From Clytia hemisphaerica (Eukaryota > Cnidaria > Hydrozoa > Leptothecata > Clytiidae), in assembly GCA_902728285.1 (NCBI GenBank), contig CACVBU010000271.1, positions 2,223,701-2,287,700 on the forward strand: DNA of 64,000 bases, given 5' to 3'. Of the stretch, positions 11,006 to 22,465 are shown piece by piece. Under the pieces are notes generated by a model. The model was not told where the DNA came from, ran no database searches, and saw nothing but the letters and a program-made list of their open reading frames with translations. The position numbers were made by a program, and so were the translations under genes. How positions within the stretch are numbered: position 1 is the first letter of the stretch; each line of letters starts with the position of its first letter.

Positions 11006-11603
11006 TAATATTTTTAGCTTAGAATTCTGTCCTTTTTCTAGGTTCAATTTTTTCTACCAATTTCTGTCACTATTACAACACTTCGACCTTTGATCCCGAA
11101 TTCCATTCTTACATTACTATCCTATTCTAGCAATCTTATGCCTATTTCAATGATTTGATTTTTGTGTTCCCTTTTGCTATTTTAAGTTAATAATTTATCT
11201 TAATTTATCATTATTTTATTTTTCTTAGATCTTAGACTAACTAAATATATATATATTTTTTTTTATCACAAAAATTTTTGCTGCTTTAGGCAGATATACA
11301 CATTTAGACCTTTTCAACCACTTTAGACTCTTTGCCATTTACTCAATATACTCATACTCAACTCCGGTAGTTTCACTACTCTCAAGTCTTCATTCTAGCC
11401 TCTTTTAGCCTCTGGGTCGTTATAATCCTTTTTAAACTTATATATTTAATAAAAATTTATAACTATTTATTCTATTTATTCTTTTGTATTTTCATTTTCA
11501 TTTTTAAGTTTAGGCGGAAGAGCAATTTGTACAAATTGAAGCCAAATAAATGTGAAATAAAAAAAAAAAAAAAAAAAAAAAAATAAAATAAAATAAAAAA
11601 AAA

Positions 11604-11710
11604 ATGCTCATAAGAAAAATGAATATGCTCATATTGTGCGCCATCTCTTGTTTACTTTGTATATACTAAATACCGAAAGGTATATCACCGTCTACCAAGA
11701 GCTATTGTGA
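11604..11710 (+). repeat. 124-bp minisatellite, right part of the split array
   Basis: It resumes at atgctcataagaaaaatgaatatg, the exact point where the left array stopped at 7310. It runs through ...gcgccatctcttg, accgaaaggtatatcaccg and tctaccaagagc before losing similarity. The next 600 bases (11710-12310) show no gene. They include poly-T tracts and one GC-richer patch near 11955-12000. Confidence 0.8.
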
Positions 11711-12325
11711 GATTTTAAACCAAAAAAACTAAATTTAAACTAAAATAAAAATTGCAAAAATTTGACAAAAATCCTTTTTTTTTTGAGATTTTGACCGTTT
11801 TTTTGACAATTTCTGGTCAACGAGTGACCCAAGAAAGAACCTCCAAATTTGGCCTTCCTTTACTTTTTCTTCCCTCTAGCGAATTGAATTGAAGTTTTAC
11901 CACTGGGAACCTTTCAATAGATTTCAATCGATGCTTTAATTTCTCTTACCTCAGTCGCCGCCCACCCTGCCCTCCCTAAATCGGGTAGCACCGAAAGCGC
12001 CAAAAAGAAAGAGAATCTAAGCTATTCAACGAGCTTCTAACTCCCTTTAGATCAGGAGACATAATCCTTTAAAGTTTGAAATAGAGATTTTTTTCAAAAA
12101 CTTAGGAAAAAAGGACCTTGGCACTTAAAGGGTTAATCCTATTGGTTTTTGGTTCGATCTACAGGGCAGCAACATAGAGTACGTAACTTTGAACTAATTA
12201 TGCATAGTTCTTAGCGTCATCTATGTTAACCAGCATCACTTTAAATCTAATACTGTGTTTACTGCATATTCTCCAATTATTGAATCTATGTCGCCTGTAA
12301 AAATGAAATTCAACTTCGAAAACAG

Positions 12326-12600
12326 AGATCTTGCCGTCTGTCCAACAAAAAATCCTCTCGATCAAAGAATGTGCAACATGTCATGTCCCTTGTCTGAAAC
12401 GATTCATAGTCAAACTTGTGAACATAGGTGACGGTAAGAAATAAGGGTAGTTAGTTCAAGATTTTGCACTCGAGATGTTTGAACAAATGAAATCAACTTT
12501 GATTTCCGTTACAGACCGAGAACAAGAAGAAAACGACGAAGACGAAGAAGACGAGGAAGCAATTGAAGAATCTGGCCAAGTCATCGAACCAGAAAAATAA
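12326..12600 (+). CDS. Last two exons of a small host gene (unknown, acidic C-terminus)
   Basis: Exon A (about 12326-12433) follows an acceptor, aaaacag, and reads ILPSVQQKILSIKECATCHV, then PCLKRFIVKLVNIGDG. It ends at a consensus donor, g|gtaaga. Exon B (12513-12600) follows gtttccgttacag-type sequence (ttccgttacag) and continues in phase as DREQEENDEDEEDEEAIEES, then GQVIEPEK and TAA. An AATAAA follows at about 12687. The phase match, donor, acceptor, stop and poly(A) signal agree. Cys-x2-Cys-x3-Cys in exon A could bind metal. The 5' exons are not identified. The 3' UTR is partly duplicated at 6.5 kb. Function unknown. Confidence 0.5.
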
Positions 12601-12739
12601 CAAGAATATACATACTTTTCATCATCCTCATCCATTCAGCCATATGTCCAACCAAAACAAAGTAATTCAATTATTTAACTAATCATAATAAATTTGGCAC
12701 TGTCGAAAATATAATCATTAGGGAAATATTCGAAAATCT

Positions 12740-13865
12740 CAAAAAATTGAAATTAAAATGAAGAAGAAATAATCAAATAAAGAAGAAATAAAACTTCAAT
12801 TTTAGAGAGGCAACAGTACTCTCCAAAGAAATCAACCGTTCATCCAGTCAAAAGACATCAAACTAAATTTTAATAAAAATTTAAAGAAAATTATGACGTT
12901 CTAAGATTGAAGTTCATTCCCGTATAAAGGATAATTTCCCCTCGGTTTTAAAAGGAGTGTATTTTTATTTGCTTCATTGCCGTCTTTATTAATTGAAGTT
13001 TTTAAAAACAGTTATCATTTCAAATTATTCAAATCACTAATATCTTTCTCATTGTATAAGAGGTTTTAAGATTGAAGACACGTAAAACAACGTGTCACCT
13101 GTCCAGAAAGAGCAAGGTACTGAAAAGGGTCTTGTATTTTATAATAGACACCAAGAGTATTACCTAAAATATCTAGATTTTGAAATACACCCACCGCCCT
13201 TCTGCAGTTAGCAGAAATAGGGTTTGGAAAATTTAATGTCACCCCTAATTAAATAGTTAGCACCTTAAATAGTATTAGTTTTAACATATAAAGAACTCGT
13301 TGCCCCGTTTTTGTCTCTAGGTGATATTAAATAGTTGAGTAACACAGGACGACCTGTTTTGTATTTCTTGCATACCAAATAAATATGATTGATTGTTTAA
13401 GGCTCGAACTAACTAGATTTTAAAGGAGCAACAATAATATAAAGCTAAAGACATTAGTCGAATTAAGTTAAAACCTTAATTTATTTTGGAATAAATGCAA
13501 AAAAATATTTGATTTATAGTTATGTTACACTTTGCCATTCTTGTAGGTATTGTCAGATCCCCCCTAACAAGAGAAGAATATTTTATAAAATAAAAGCTTA
13601 TTCCTTTCTTATAAAGTGACACTTGGAAGTCTTGTTGTAGTATTGTTTTAATATATTATATTTTCATAAGGAAATAATTTATTAAGCTATTAATATTGAT
13701 TTAAATAATAAGCCGATCATATCTGATATATTTGAGGGCGCAGCTTCTGCCTCTAATTTATAAGTCATCTTTCAAAGGGTTCCAAACAAGAATATGTTAA
13801 AAATATTTTATACTTTAAAATGTTTGATTAGAATATATTTATTTACTGATTTGTTTTGTTTTGGT
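12740..13865. other. No gene seen
   Basis: AT-rich sequence without a convincing exon, repeat or element boundary. Short poly-A and poly-T runs only. Confidence 0.5.
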
Positions 13866-14005
13866 TTTTGTTTCCAGGCATGTCTCCTATTTCAATATGG
13901 TATCAGCCTAGAGCTTATCCAATCAAAACTATAATGAGTGTCCTCTATCTTGGACACGATATTGTCATTGGTAGAAAAAGTCTTTCCTAATGTGACGACA
14001 TTAAG

Positions 14006-14218
14006 ATGGAAAAACTTTATGGGTTAAAAGTACAACAAGCAAAGGAAATACTAAAATCTATGAAGAAAAAATATAACAAAGAAGGTGATCATACTTGTTT
14101 TCAAGCCTTTTATGAAAAGACAAAATTGCACTTTGATATAGCCCTTCCGGAGACTATATCATCCAAAGTTTACAATTTAGCCTTGCCGTATCCTGATTAC
14201 CACATCCTCTATTAAGGT
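14006..14218 (+). CDS. Short open frame, doubtful
   Basis: A 69-codon frame starts MEKLYGLKVQQAKEILKSMK and ends LPYPDYHILY. A stop lies just upstream at 13989, so a first exon would have to start here. An acceptor-like tttgtttccag lies near 13878, but the frame after it is closed. Composition is protein-like (Lys-rich, amphipathic start) yet no family is recognised. It could be a relic exon. Confidence 0.25.
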
Positions 14219-14219
14219 G

Positions 14220-14995
14220 CCATTTGTATAATAGCGGGCACCACAGATTGCTTACTCTTGGTACCACACCTGACTCTAGGCTTTGTCTTCATCTTGCCAT
14301 TATCTTTTTCTTTGTATAGTTGTTTGTTTGAATGTTTTGTCTGTTTTGTATCATATTTGTTGGAATTGTCGGTCGAGCAATTGGGGTGTGATGGTGTTTA
14401 AGTTTTTGCTGAGATTATGTTGAGGGTAGTGTTTTGATCCATGAGAGATTTTCAAACTTTTCTTAGATATAAGACCTAAAGAAACCTTTTGGAAAGTAAG
14501 ACGGGATGATTGAGTTTCTTATAAAGAATATATTATATTTCAATTTTATAGAAAAAATGATTAAAATTAAAGGTTTCATAATGAAATCCGGAACATTCCG
14601 ACATGTTAACGCCAGCATTCCTTGGGAATATGACTTGTATAAGAACAAATTAGAGGAGTGCAGATTTGACTATAAAAAATTGTTAAACTTTATGATAATC
14701 TTTTTGGTCATATGTTTATGAATGTTATTGTGTAGTCATTTTTGGCAATTAATTACCGATTTTACCGTCCACCACAGATTGACGAAGTAAGTAAATTCAC
14801 CGACACAAGCCCTGGCATTTCGATTTTTCACACGCTTGACACGTGTTTTACCCCTAGATGTTACAAATCGAATAGACAAAGCCCTTTTTCATGATTTCTT
14901 GTTAGCCCCTGGAAAATATGCCTTTCAAACCCTATTTACGGTTTTTTCTGTAAGAGCCTCAATATTTTCTATTAAAACATCTTTCAGGATTGAAT
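14220..14995. other. No gene seen
   Basis: AT-rich sequence. One 71-codon frame at 14506-14721 follows an acceptor-like ttttatag but has no donor or recognisable content. Confidence 0.4.
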
Positions 14996-17900
14996 CCAAT
15001 TAAGCTGTACCAAATCAAAGGAAAAATATGGTGTAATTTCATTATTGTTTTTCAAAATATATTTATTGGTGATTTTTAACAATCGTTTGTCAATTGCATT
15101 GTCTCGTAAGTGAAACAGGATTCAGTCTGAGCTGTGTCTTTAGAAGACCACAAAGACCACAAATACTCTTTTCCGCCACCTGGTGGTTAATTTTTCACCA
15201 TTAGCCTTTAGAAGACCACACATTTTATATCAAGCAAAAGCTAAGGTAGAATTCAACAGGAACCAAAACATTCAAGCATCATGCCATCTAATCATCAGTT
15301 CAATGTGGAATAGCTGTATCAGTAGCTTTTAGTTAGTTCCTTTGATAATTTAGGACAAAATTCCATAAGTGATAACAGTTTGAATCGGTGTTGAAATCGG
15401 CAGCTATCGACAATCAATGTTATGACATGACATATCAAGGTGAACCTTGAATCTTCTTCAAAAATCATTGTTGGTATTTTACTGGTTGTAAGAAAGCTTA
15501 AACATTTTTGCGAAGCTAATTCATGAGCTATATTGCTATATTGTGTGCACGTACCTTTAACTTCTATCCCAAGCGAAAATTGACCAAAAATTTGCTATAT
15601 AAATCACATCTTTAAACCGATGATTTTGTATTGTATTTTCCTTATTTTTGTATTTTTGCTTTTTTTATGCGAATGAGTTTTGGGAAATCTTTTGTTGAAA
15701 AATATGTGTGTTTGGGGTATTATAAGGCTTAAGACCCTGTCTCTTTTAGGGTTTTATCAGTGGCCCTTATTTTTGCTAGCAACTTGCGAATTGAGGTAGA
15801 CGTAGAGTCTGGATCGCTTTGCTAATCCAAAACATCAAGCCAGAGCTCAAAATGACCATAAAACTGAGTAATATAAGTGTAATAGGTGCTAGACATCAGC
15901 CTTGCCTTTGCTGTGACTACTGCTTTGTTTGGATTCCACTGCTCTATGTACCATCTTTAAAAATGAAAAATTCCGTGAAGGAGAGTTGATAAAAGCCTCC
16001 GTGAAGAAAAAGGGCGCGAAAATGGTTCATTTTGATGGCTCATGTTGGAGCCATCAAATGAAGAGTATGTGAATCAAAAAAGCTCAAAAAATTCTCGAAC
16101 ATCCATGTGACTATCACTTTAAAACAAACATGTCCAATATTATGGCCAATGACCAATGATAACGATTTGTTCGAGAAAACTGTAAATGTTTATGTTACAT
16201 TTACTATTATCCTAATACTATCATACTATCCTGTATTTTTTTCCATATTATTATCCTTTATTTCCCCTTTTTCATCGGTTTCCATGGAAACACATTTTGA
16301 ATTATTTCTATAGGAAGTTTTTCTTTATATAATAGGAAAGGAAAGGGAATTATTGAAATTTGTGTAAAATTGTATCGGCGCCAAACATTGGTTATCCATT
16401 TAAGGGGATTTAATTTATTTTTATTAATATCTCTTTCATCACCATATAAAAATGGTATAAATAAAATAACATATAAATGCTTTGTCTATCCTATATACAT
16501 TTAAAAATCTTCTCTTTTTTTTAAATAAAAATTCACTGTTTTAAAATGGAAAAAAAATATTTTTATATTCCGGCCGTGACAAAAAGTTGGACTCGAAGAC
16601 TGAAAGAAACCGCAATACGGTAATACTTCGATAGGGAATCACCATCAAAGGGAGTAGGGGATAGGCGAAATTAGAGGGTGGGGTTTCCTGTCATGGAATC
16701 CCCTGGACGTAAAAATAGAAAACGAAAATTATAGAAAACTTTTAGATTTAATGTAAATGGTTTTATTTGTAGACTAGAACGATAAAGCATATGTGACGTA
16801 TAGGGCTTAGGGGTATGTAAATGGTGACATTGGTGTAAAGGGTGTAAATGGTTCAAACGACAACCAATGGTAATTTGATTGATGTAAATGGTAGTGAAAA
16901 CGAGATGAAAGTCAACCGTGCTTATTACCACTCAAATGACGTCTTTTAGTCAAAATATTGATGTAAAAGTAAATTATAATGCCTGTCAAGTCAAAATTCT
17001 GACGTTCTAGACTAGCGTCAAGGGGATAAATTTTGGCGTTGATTTAATTTAGCGATTGATCAAAATACAATGAAATTTTCACATAATATTAAATTATTTT
17101 TGTTAAATTTAACGGGGATTGAATTTGACGAACGGTCTTAGATACCATAATTGACGTGAGTGGTAGGAAAATGAAAATTGGCGAGCTAATCTAGCAGACA
17201 GACTTTAAAAAGGCGAAAACAAAAACCGAAATTTCAAGGGAGCTATCTTTCTAAATAAACAACATTTAATTTTCTTACTTTTAATAAGATATTTTGATAT
17301 TTTCCAAATATACATATATACAGATAAAAATATAATATCTATTATTTACGTTGTGAAAAACGAACAACATTGCTGCAATTGGGTAAATTGTACCATTATA
17401 AAGCTTAGGTTTGAACGTTGAAAGATGTCCAGGATAAACTGACACGATGTTTCTTTTAACAACTGATACAAGAGCAAACATTGACATCAAGCCCGACCAA
17501 GTGGGGTTTTTAAGATTGAGAATTGCTTCCTTTACAATTATATCAGCCTCCTTGTAGTTATGGCATTCTTTCTTAACTATAGTATTGTTGAGCTTGTCTA
17601 TTTTTAACGTTGGGTCCTCATCAATTTTCTTTGTTAGAAACGGATGACATCGATAGAACTTACGCTGGAGAAACAACTCAATAGAAACAGCAACACGTAA
17701 ATCTCTGGCTAGTTTTTCAGTTCCTATGAGTAGTATGGAGCAAGAGTTGAACAAACAATTACCACCAGCAGTAGCCCTAAAATATATGAAATACATCTTA
17801 AATTAAAAGGCTAGATGCTCGTATATAACCAAAAGCCTCATAAGGCATAGAAAATTGAAGATACTTCTCTAACTTGTTTCATTTGGTTTGTCAGTGTGTG

Positions 17901-18068
17901 GAAATATACGAAAAACAGAAGAAAAAAAAACGTGAAAAAAATGTAGGTTTTCTTTAATTTTGCCCATATTTTTAGTGTGCAATATGCTAATATAGTTAGA
18001 ATATATTACATAGGCAGCAATCACAAATTCCTCAATTTTTCACCCTTGTCAGTTGTAAACATTTTTTA
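14996..18068. repeat. Segment A of a 3-4 kb interspersed duplication
   Basis: It starts tccaattaagctgtaccaa and ends gttgtaaacattttttagatac. The same sequence occurs in the same order and orientation at 42480-46741 (copy B). Long runs are identical, with scattered substitutions. Copy A lacks about 380 bp present in B at 43160-43530, about 430 bp at 44955-45395 and a 234-bp MITE at 45875-46108. Both copies carry one OTU-domain exon on the minus strand. No terminal inverted repeats or target duplication were found at the shared ends. Confidence 0.85.
17281..17776 (-). pseudogene. OTU-type cysteine protease exon (partial gene)
   Basis: The minus strand has an acceptor (tttttag-like attttag) followed by an open exon. 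It reads ATAGGNCLFNSCSILLIGTE, then KLARDLRVAVSIELF, and later AMLFVFHNVNNRYYIFI, and closes in AT-rich sequence at 17281. GGNCLFNS fits the OTU catalytic block (usually DGNCLFRS) with the Cys kept and the Asp changed to Gly. The late His in VFHNVN could be the catalytic His. No other exons of this gene are visible, so it is a captured or orphaned exon. OTU proteins remove ubiquitin; many transposon-borne OTU domains are of unknown role. Confidence 0.55.
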
Positions 18069-18239
18069 GATACTTCTGGCGTTTGACGTTAACTGAGGTG
18101 AAAAAAAAGTTCGATAGCCTAGTCAGCCAAAACAAAAGCACATTAAGTATGCGTGGTTATAAATTATGAACTTTGAAAACTGACATTTAACAAAAAACAA
18201 CGTTACAACGCTATCAATGCGCTAGAAATGGCCCACAAA

Positions 18240-20221
18240 AATTCAGCAACAAAAAAAAATTTAACAAAGGACGCCATCGCCAAACTGTCACGCAAGTTAT
18301 GTTACAAGCCCCAACTTTGGCAGGAAGTCTCTCTGGAAGGATTGGAGAAGTGTTGAGACGGTTGGTTGGAAAGTCGGTTGTGGCAGCTTTAAAACCAAAC
18401 GTCTTGAAATGTGTTGGATAGCTTCAGCTTTGTGGTGGCCAGAAGTCCATGCTATGCGAACCTTATTTGAAGAAGAAAATTGATGCAATCTTGTTGGTTG
18501 ATGCTGAGAACGCTTTCAATCGAATAAATTGACGAGTCATGATTCACACCATTCACATTGTTTGTCCTGAGATTGCTACCTTCATCAGCAACACATACTC
18601 GTCAAGTGCAAGGCTCTTCGTCAGTGGTGGATATGAAATCAGTTCATCAGGAGGTACAACCCAAGGAGATCCTGTGGCCATGCCTCTCTACGCTTTAGCA
18701 CTCGTCCCCTTGTTGGAAAACATCGACTCAAACAACATCAAGCAAGTCGCATATGCTGATGACCTAAGTGCTGCTGGTCAACTGAAGTTTCTTCTAAGAT
18801 GATGGGTAAAGCTTCAAAACGTTGGTCCACATCTTGGCTACTTTCCCAAAAGCTCGAAATCATGGCTAGTAGTAAAGCCAGACAAGTATGAGCTCGCAAA
18901 AGTCATATTCAAAGGTACGACGGGTATCAATATCACGAAAGAAGGAAAACGCCATTTGGGTGCAGCAGTTGGAACAAACGAATTCAAGATCGAATACCTC
19001 ACAGATTTCGTGAACAACTGGGTTTCACAGCTCAAACTACTTTCCGAGATCGGGAAAGCGTATCCTCAATCTGCGTATTGTGTATTCACCGCTGGTTTTG
19101 TGCACAAATTCAACTACCTCATTCGAACCATTCCCGACGTGAAAACACTTCTTCAACCAGTAGAAGATGTAATTCGACACCACTTCATTCCTGCATTGTG
19201 CGAATGCAGAACCGCTAACGACCATGAACGTCAATTGCTGTCTCTACCAGTAAAGTTGGGTGGATTAGGTATCATTGACGTCACGGAAAGTAGTAGAATC
19301 GAATTCCAGCAATCCATCGAACACACGCAAGATCTTGTTCGAAAGATCATTATGATCTACCTGATTCACCACCTGATTCCAAGACTTTATTCAATGAACG
19401 AAAGCTGAACGAATTGAAAACGAGATCTTCACCAAACAAATTGAAGGCCATCGACATCGCATGTTCACACGGTGCATCCGCGTGGTTATCATCGCTGCCA
19501 ATCAAATCAGAAGAATTCTCCTTGACGAAAAGAGAATTTTTCGACGCAATTTTCTTACGCTATGGTTGGAATATGAAAAAACTACCAACTGATTGTGTTA
19601 GTGGATGCAAGTTCAACATGAACCATGCCCTTCAATCTAAGGTGGGAGGGAGGATTTATCCATATGCGCCATAATGAGTTGGTCAATATTACGGCCAACT
19701 TATCATCCATCGTATGCAAAGATGTGGCGAAAGAGCCGGTTCTCCAGAAGAAATTCGATCGTGATCCTGAACTTCGAGCTGATATAATGCTAAGAGGATT
19801 TTGGCACCGGCAACATAAGGCATTTCTTGACGTAAGGGTCTTTTCCCCTTTTGCCAGAAGTTACCAAAGCCAAAATCTTTCTAGCACTATGAAGCAGATG
19901 GAGAAAGAGAAGAAACGAAAATATGTGAAACGAGTACTTGACCAGGAAAATGGAACTTTTACTCCCCTTGTCTTCTCTTCCAGTGGTGGAATGAGTAAAG
20001 AGACGAAGCGTTTTTATGGGAGATTAAGCGAACTCATCGCCGAGAAGAATAAATCTTCTGTATCAGAGACTTCTTTTTTTATATAAAAAAAAATTTCTTT
20101 CAGTTTAGTGAAATCAGCTGTGGTGTGTCTGCGAGGCTCGAGGTCCTTGAGACGCTCTTCGCCTTTCAGTAACACGACAGCTGATGCAGAGGACATAAAT
20201 AGTTTTTCTTCAATTTCATGA
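18240..20221 (+). pseudogene. Reverse transcriptase with C-terminal restriction-like nuclease domain, decayed
   Basis: Fragments in order: RIGEVLRRLVGKSVV, AILLVDAENAFNRIN, SSGGTTQGDPVAMPLYALAL, VAYADDLSAAG, KRHLGAAVGT, LLQPVEDVIRHHFIPALCE, GASAWLSSLP, and CVSGCKFNMNHALQS (a C..C..H motif whose last Cys is Ser). Then come RHNELVNITANLSS, ADIMLRGFWHRQHKAFLDVR, and a shifted tail VVCLRGSRS. RT catalytic residues (YADD, DAENAF) are present. The ADI...KAFLDVR block fits a PD-(D/E)xK endonuclease like that of R2/NeSL-type LINEs. In-frame stops lie at about 18416, 18530 and 18800, with frame changes near 18490, 19405, 19640 and 20080. The clade is inferred from domain order only. Confidence 0.75.
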
Positions 20222-20411
20222 GTCTATTACTTTTTTTAGTTATTTATATTCTTTTTATATTTATTTCATTTTGAGTTATCTAAACTTTGTTTAGTTTATG
20301 GCATGCCGGGACTGCCTCCGCGCTTTTATAAAAAAGAACAAAAAACCAAGGGGAAGTGAGCGAGGTATTTCTAAATTATATTTTGTGATAAAAAATCTTT
20401 GACTTTTCAGA

Positions 20412-21042
20412 AAAATCTGTCCAAATGTACCCATGATCATAAAATTAATTGAAGAATTTAATTCTACTAACATTTTCTTGAATAATACAGGTAATAAAGT
20501 GTGAGCTTAAATGCTTCTTTGGTGACTATTGAGACAGGACTTTCAGGAGTGGGCCAAAAAAGCAATTTTGAAACAACCCAGATATTTTTTCAATTAGGAA
20601 GCAAGCATCGAAGTGAACGAAGAAAGTGTCGACCTCGCAATTATTTCGGTGAACATTTCTTTGAGTCAATCAGGTAATTATTTAAACTATAGAATTTAAA
20701 AAATCATTGTTCTTGAGCAGGCGTCTGAAAAGATGATGGATTGGAAAAAATTAACTATCTAAGTAAGTAGAAATTCACCTCAGTAGCTCTACTACTTAAC
20801 TACAAGGCTACTATTGTTTATTTAAGCATGTATTCATGGTGAAAAGGATGAAGAAATTCCAAATGTTAAAAAGAAAATGGCAAAACAGTTGATTTTGAAA
20901 ACTTCTGGGCCAATAGTATCAGCCCCACTTTTGACTAAAAACAACAAAGTCAGGCAATTGGCCCCTAAAGGTCATACACAGGCACCATATCTTGCAGCAA
21001 TTTTGCGTCAGCTGGAAAGTGAAGGTTCTGGTACGGGCATAA
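20412..21042 (+). CDS. Candidate host gene, internal exons
   Basis: Three exon-like stretches have borders. The first, 20412-20490, follows cttttcag, reads KICPNVPMIIKLIEEFNS and ends acag|gtaata. The second, about 20598-20672, follows tcaattag, reads EASIEVNEESVDLAIISVNI and ends cag|gtaatt. The third, about 20827-21042, follows tttaag, reads ACIHGEKDEEIPNVKKKMAK, then LILKTSGPIVSAPLL and APYLAAILRQLESEG, and ends at|gtaagt. Exons two and three join in phase (…LSQS-ACIHG…). Exon one joins exon two only in a different frame, so its membership is unsure. The third exon is the most convincing. No family recognised. Confidence 0.4.
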
Positions 21043-21423
21043 TGTAAGTAGACTTTTAGCTTTAATTCTGAAATGCTTAAAGTTTTATCCATGTATTATA
21101 TCTTGAAAAATGAAATTGCAAATCTTCATCTGAATATAACTTGACCCTTTATCTCCAAAACAGGATTGAAACATGATTCATATTTTTATTTAATTCAGAT
21201 TTGCTTTTGATTCCTAGATACTTTACTTCAAAAAGTCAACGTATGCAGACGACATGAAGGCTCCATCAGAAGCATTAGGAATGTATGTGGAGCAATTCAG
21301 GGGCATCTTTGAAGTATTGTTGTACAGGTCTGACCGACCCTGTTTATTCCGAAATCCAAAAAATTATAATATTGAATTTGAAATCCTTGAGGATGGACTT
21401 AGAAATAAAAGATGTGTTGCCTC

Positions 21424-21960
21424 ACTGTGTCAGAAGCAGCCACCGAGGCAAAACACGAAAAAGCCGTTCCTTTTTGCCAGCCAGGAGAAAATTTCTATAA
21501 AATGAACATAATCGGGTTGTCCGGAACGGCTCCAAATTTCCAGCTGGAAAAGAAAAATATGCCAGGAAAATGGAACAAATTGCACGGGAACAGCTCTCAA
21601 AAAAAAAGTTTCGACCTTTTCCTTAAAATAGCCGTTCACATTTGCCAGGAGGAGATATACAAATGTATAGGAACGGCTCTTTATTTCCAGCTGGAGATCA
21701 AAAAGGAAAATAAAGGTAGCAAACGTCAGAGCAGTATAGATATTTTATGGGAACGGCTCTCTATTTCCAGCTGGAGATAAAAAAGGAAAAATGTTAGAGC
21801 AATATAGATATTTTATGGGAACGGCTCTCTATTTCCAGCTGGAAATAAAAATGCAAAAATAACTGTCCCAAAATTGCCTAGAATGATTACAATATTTAAT
21901 GGGAACGGCACTGTATTTCCAGCTGAAAAGAGGTGAAAATGTAGCACTCTTAGCTCAGGC
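21424..21960 (+). repeat. Tandem GGAACGGCT...TTTCCAGCTGG repeat element
   Basis: The pair ggaacggctc and atttccagctgg recurs about six times at 50-100 bp spacing. The left end is cagaagcagccaccgaggc followed by aaaaagccgttcc. A second copy of the family lies inverted at 39895-40250, with the matching end ggaacggcttttcc and ggcctcgatggctgctttc. A dispersed, non-coding element. Confidence 0.7.
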
Positions 21961-21987
21961 ATTTGACAGTCCTTCAAGTGACGATAG

Positions 21988-22347
21988 GCCGGGGGGGGGG
22001 GGTACTTAGGCAAAAATGGATGATGGGTATGTGCGGACGGTAAGGGTCGGTTTTTTCAACTTTCAAAGTCTCTTTAAGGGGAAAAATCAGAAAGTTTTAA
22101 ATTAGTCTCTCTAAGGGTCGGAAAATTCAAGATTTTTAGGAAATTTTTTGATTTCCAGAGAAAAAATTGTAATAAATTCTCTCTAAGGGTATCACTTTTT
22201 TCAAAAATCTAAATAAAAAAATTCAAAAAGTCTCTCTAAGGGTCACCTTGCCTTTTCAGCAAAAATCAGTCTCTCTAAAGATCGGTTTTTCGGACGGCCG
22301 CACATACCCCTCATTCACCAACCCTAGTACCCTACCCCCCCCCCCGG
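21988..22347. mobile_element. hAT-type MITE with G/C-run ends
   Basis: The left end is gccgggggggggg(gg)tacttagg and the right end cctagtaccctacccccccccccgg. The 8-bp target duplication GACGATAG lies at 21980-21987 and 22348-22355. The interior has repeated tctctctaagggtcgg and gtgcggacgg / ccgcacatac inverted blocks. No ORF. Eight-base duplications are typical of hAT transposases, so a hAT source is inferred. Confidence 0.85.
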
Positions 22348-22465
22348 GACGATAGTTGCAGAGTATAACGCCATGAGAATCTATCACAGGCGTATACTTA
22401 TTCAAAGGTCGAAAATCAAGTAGAAAGTTCGCTAAAGGCCCTTCTGCGGAGAAAACACTACTTTA
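22220..22465 (+). repeat. Segment duplicated at 28168-28392
   Basis: The right third of the MITE plus about 115 bp of its non-element flank (ttgcagagtataacgcc through ggagaaaacactacttta) recurs at 28168-28392. The copy includes flank and the GACGATAG target duplication, so it arose by DNA duplication and not by a second transposition. Confidence 0.8.

Larger units (their letters stand above)
7311..11603 (+). mobile_element. Full-length CR1-like LINE with 2A peptide
   Basis: The element interrupts a minisatellite unit. The six bases atgctc at 7305-7310 are repeated at 11604-11609 directly after a poly(A) tail, which defines both ends. The layout is a 413-bp 5' UTR, one long ORF (7724-11005), a roughly 600-bp AT-rich 3' UTR, and a tail of about 28 A followed by AAATA repeats. 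Being complete with one visible ORF defect, it is likely a recent insertion. Confidence 0.9.

Noticed and set aside
16671..16931. 86-codon minus-strand frame repeated at 44650
   Set aside because: Made of gtaaatggt-type repeats; the copy differs by indels and no domain is visible.
18530..18802. TGA at likely Trp positions (18530, 18800, also 10268) as a sign of TGA recoding
   Set aside because: The same reverse transcriptase also has TAG near 18416 and several frameshifts, and host exons end normally at TAA. Ordinary decay explains the stops.
21239..21505. TYADDMKAPSE as a reverse transcriptase YADD box
   Set aside because: No other RT motif lies around it and the frame does not join the upstream exon; chance match.
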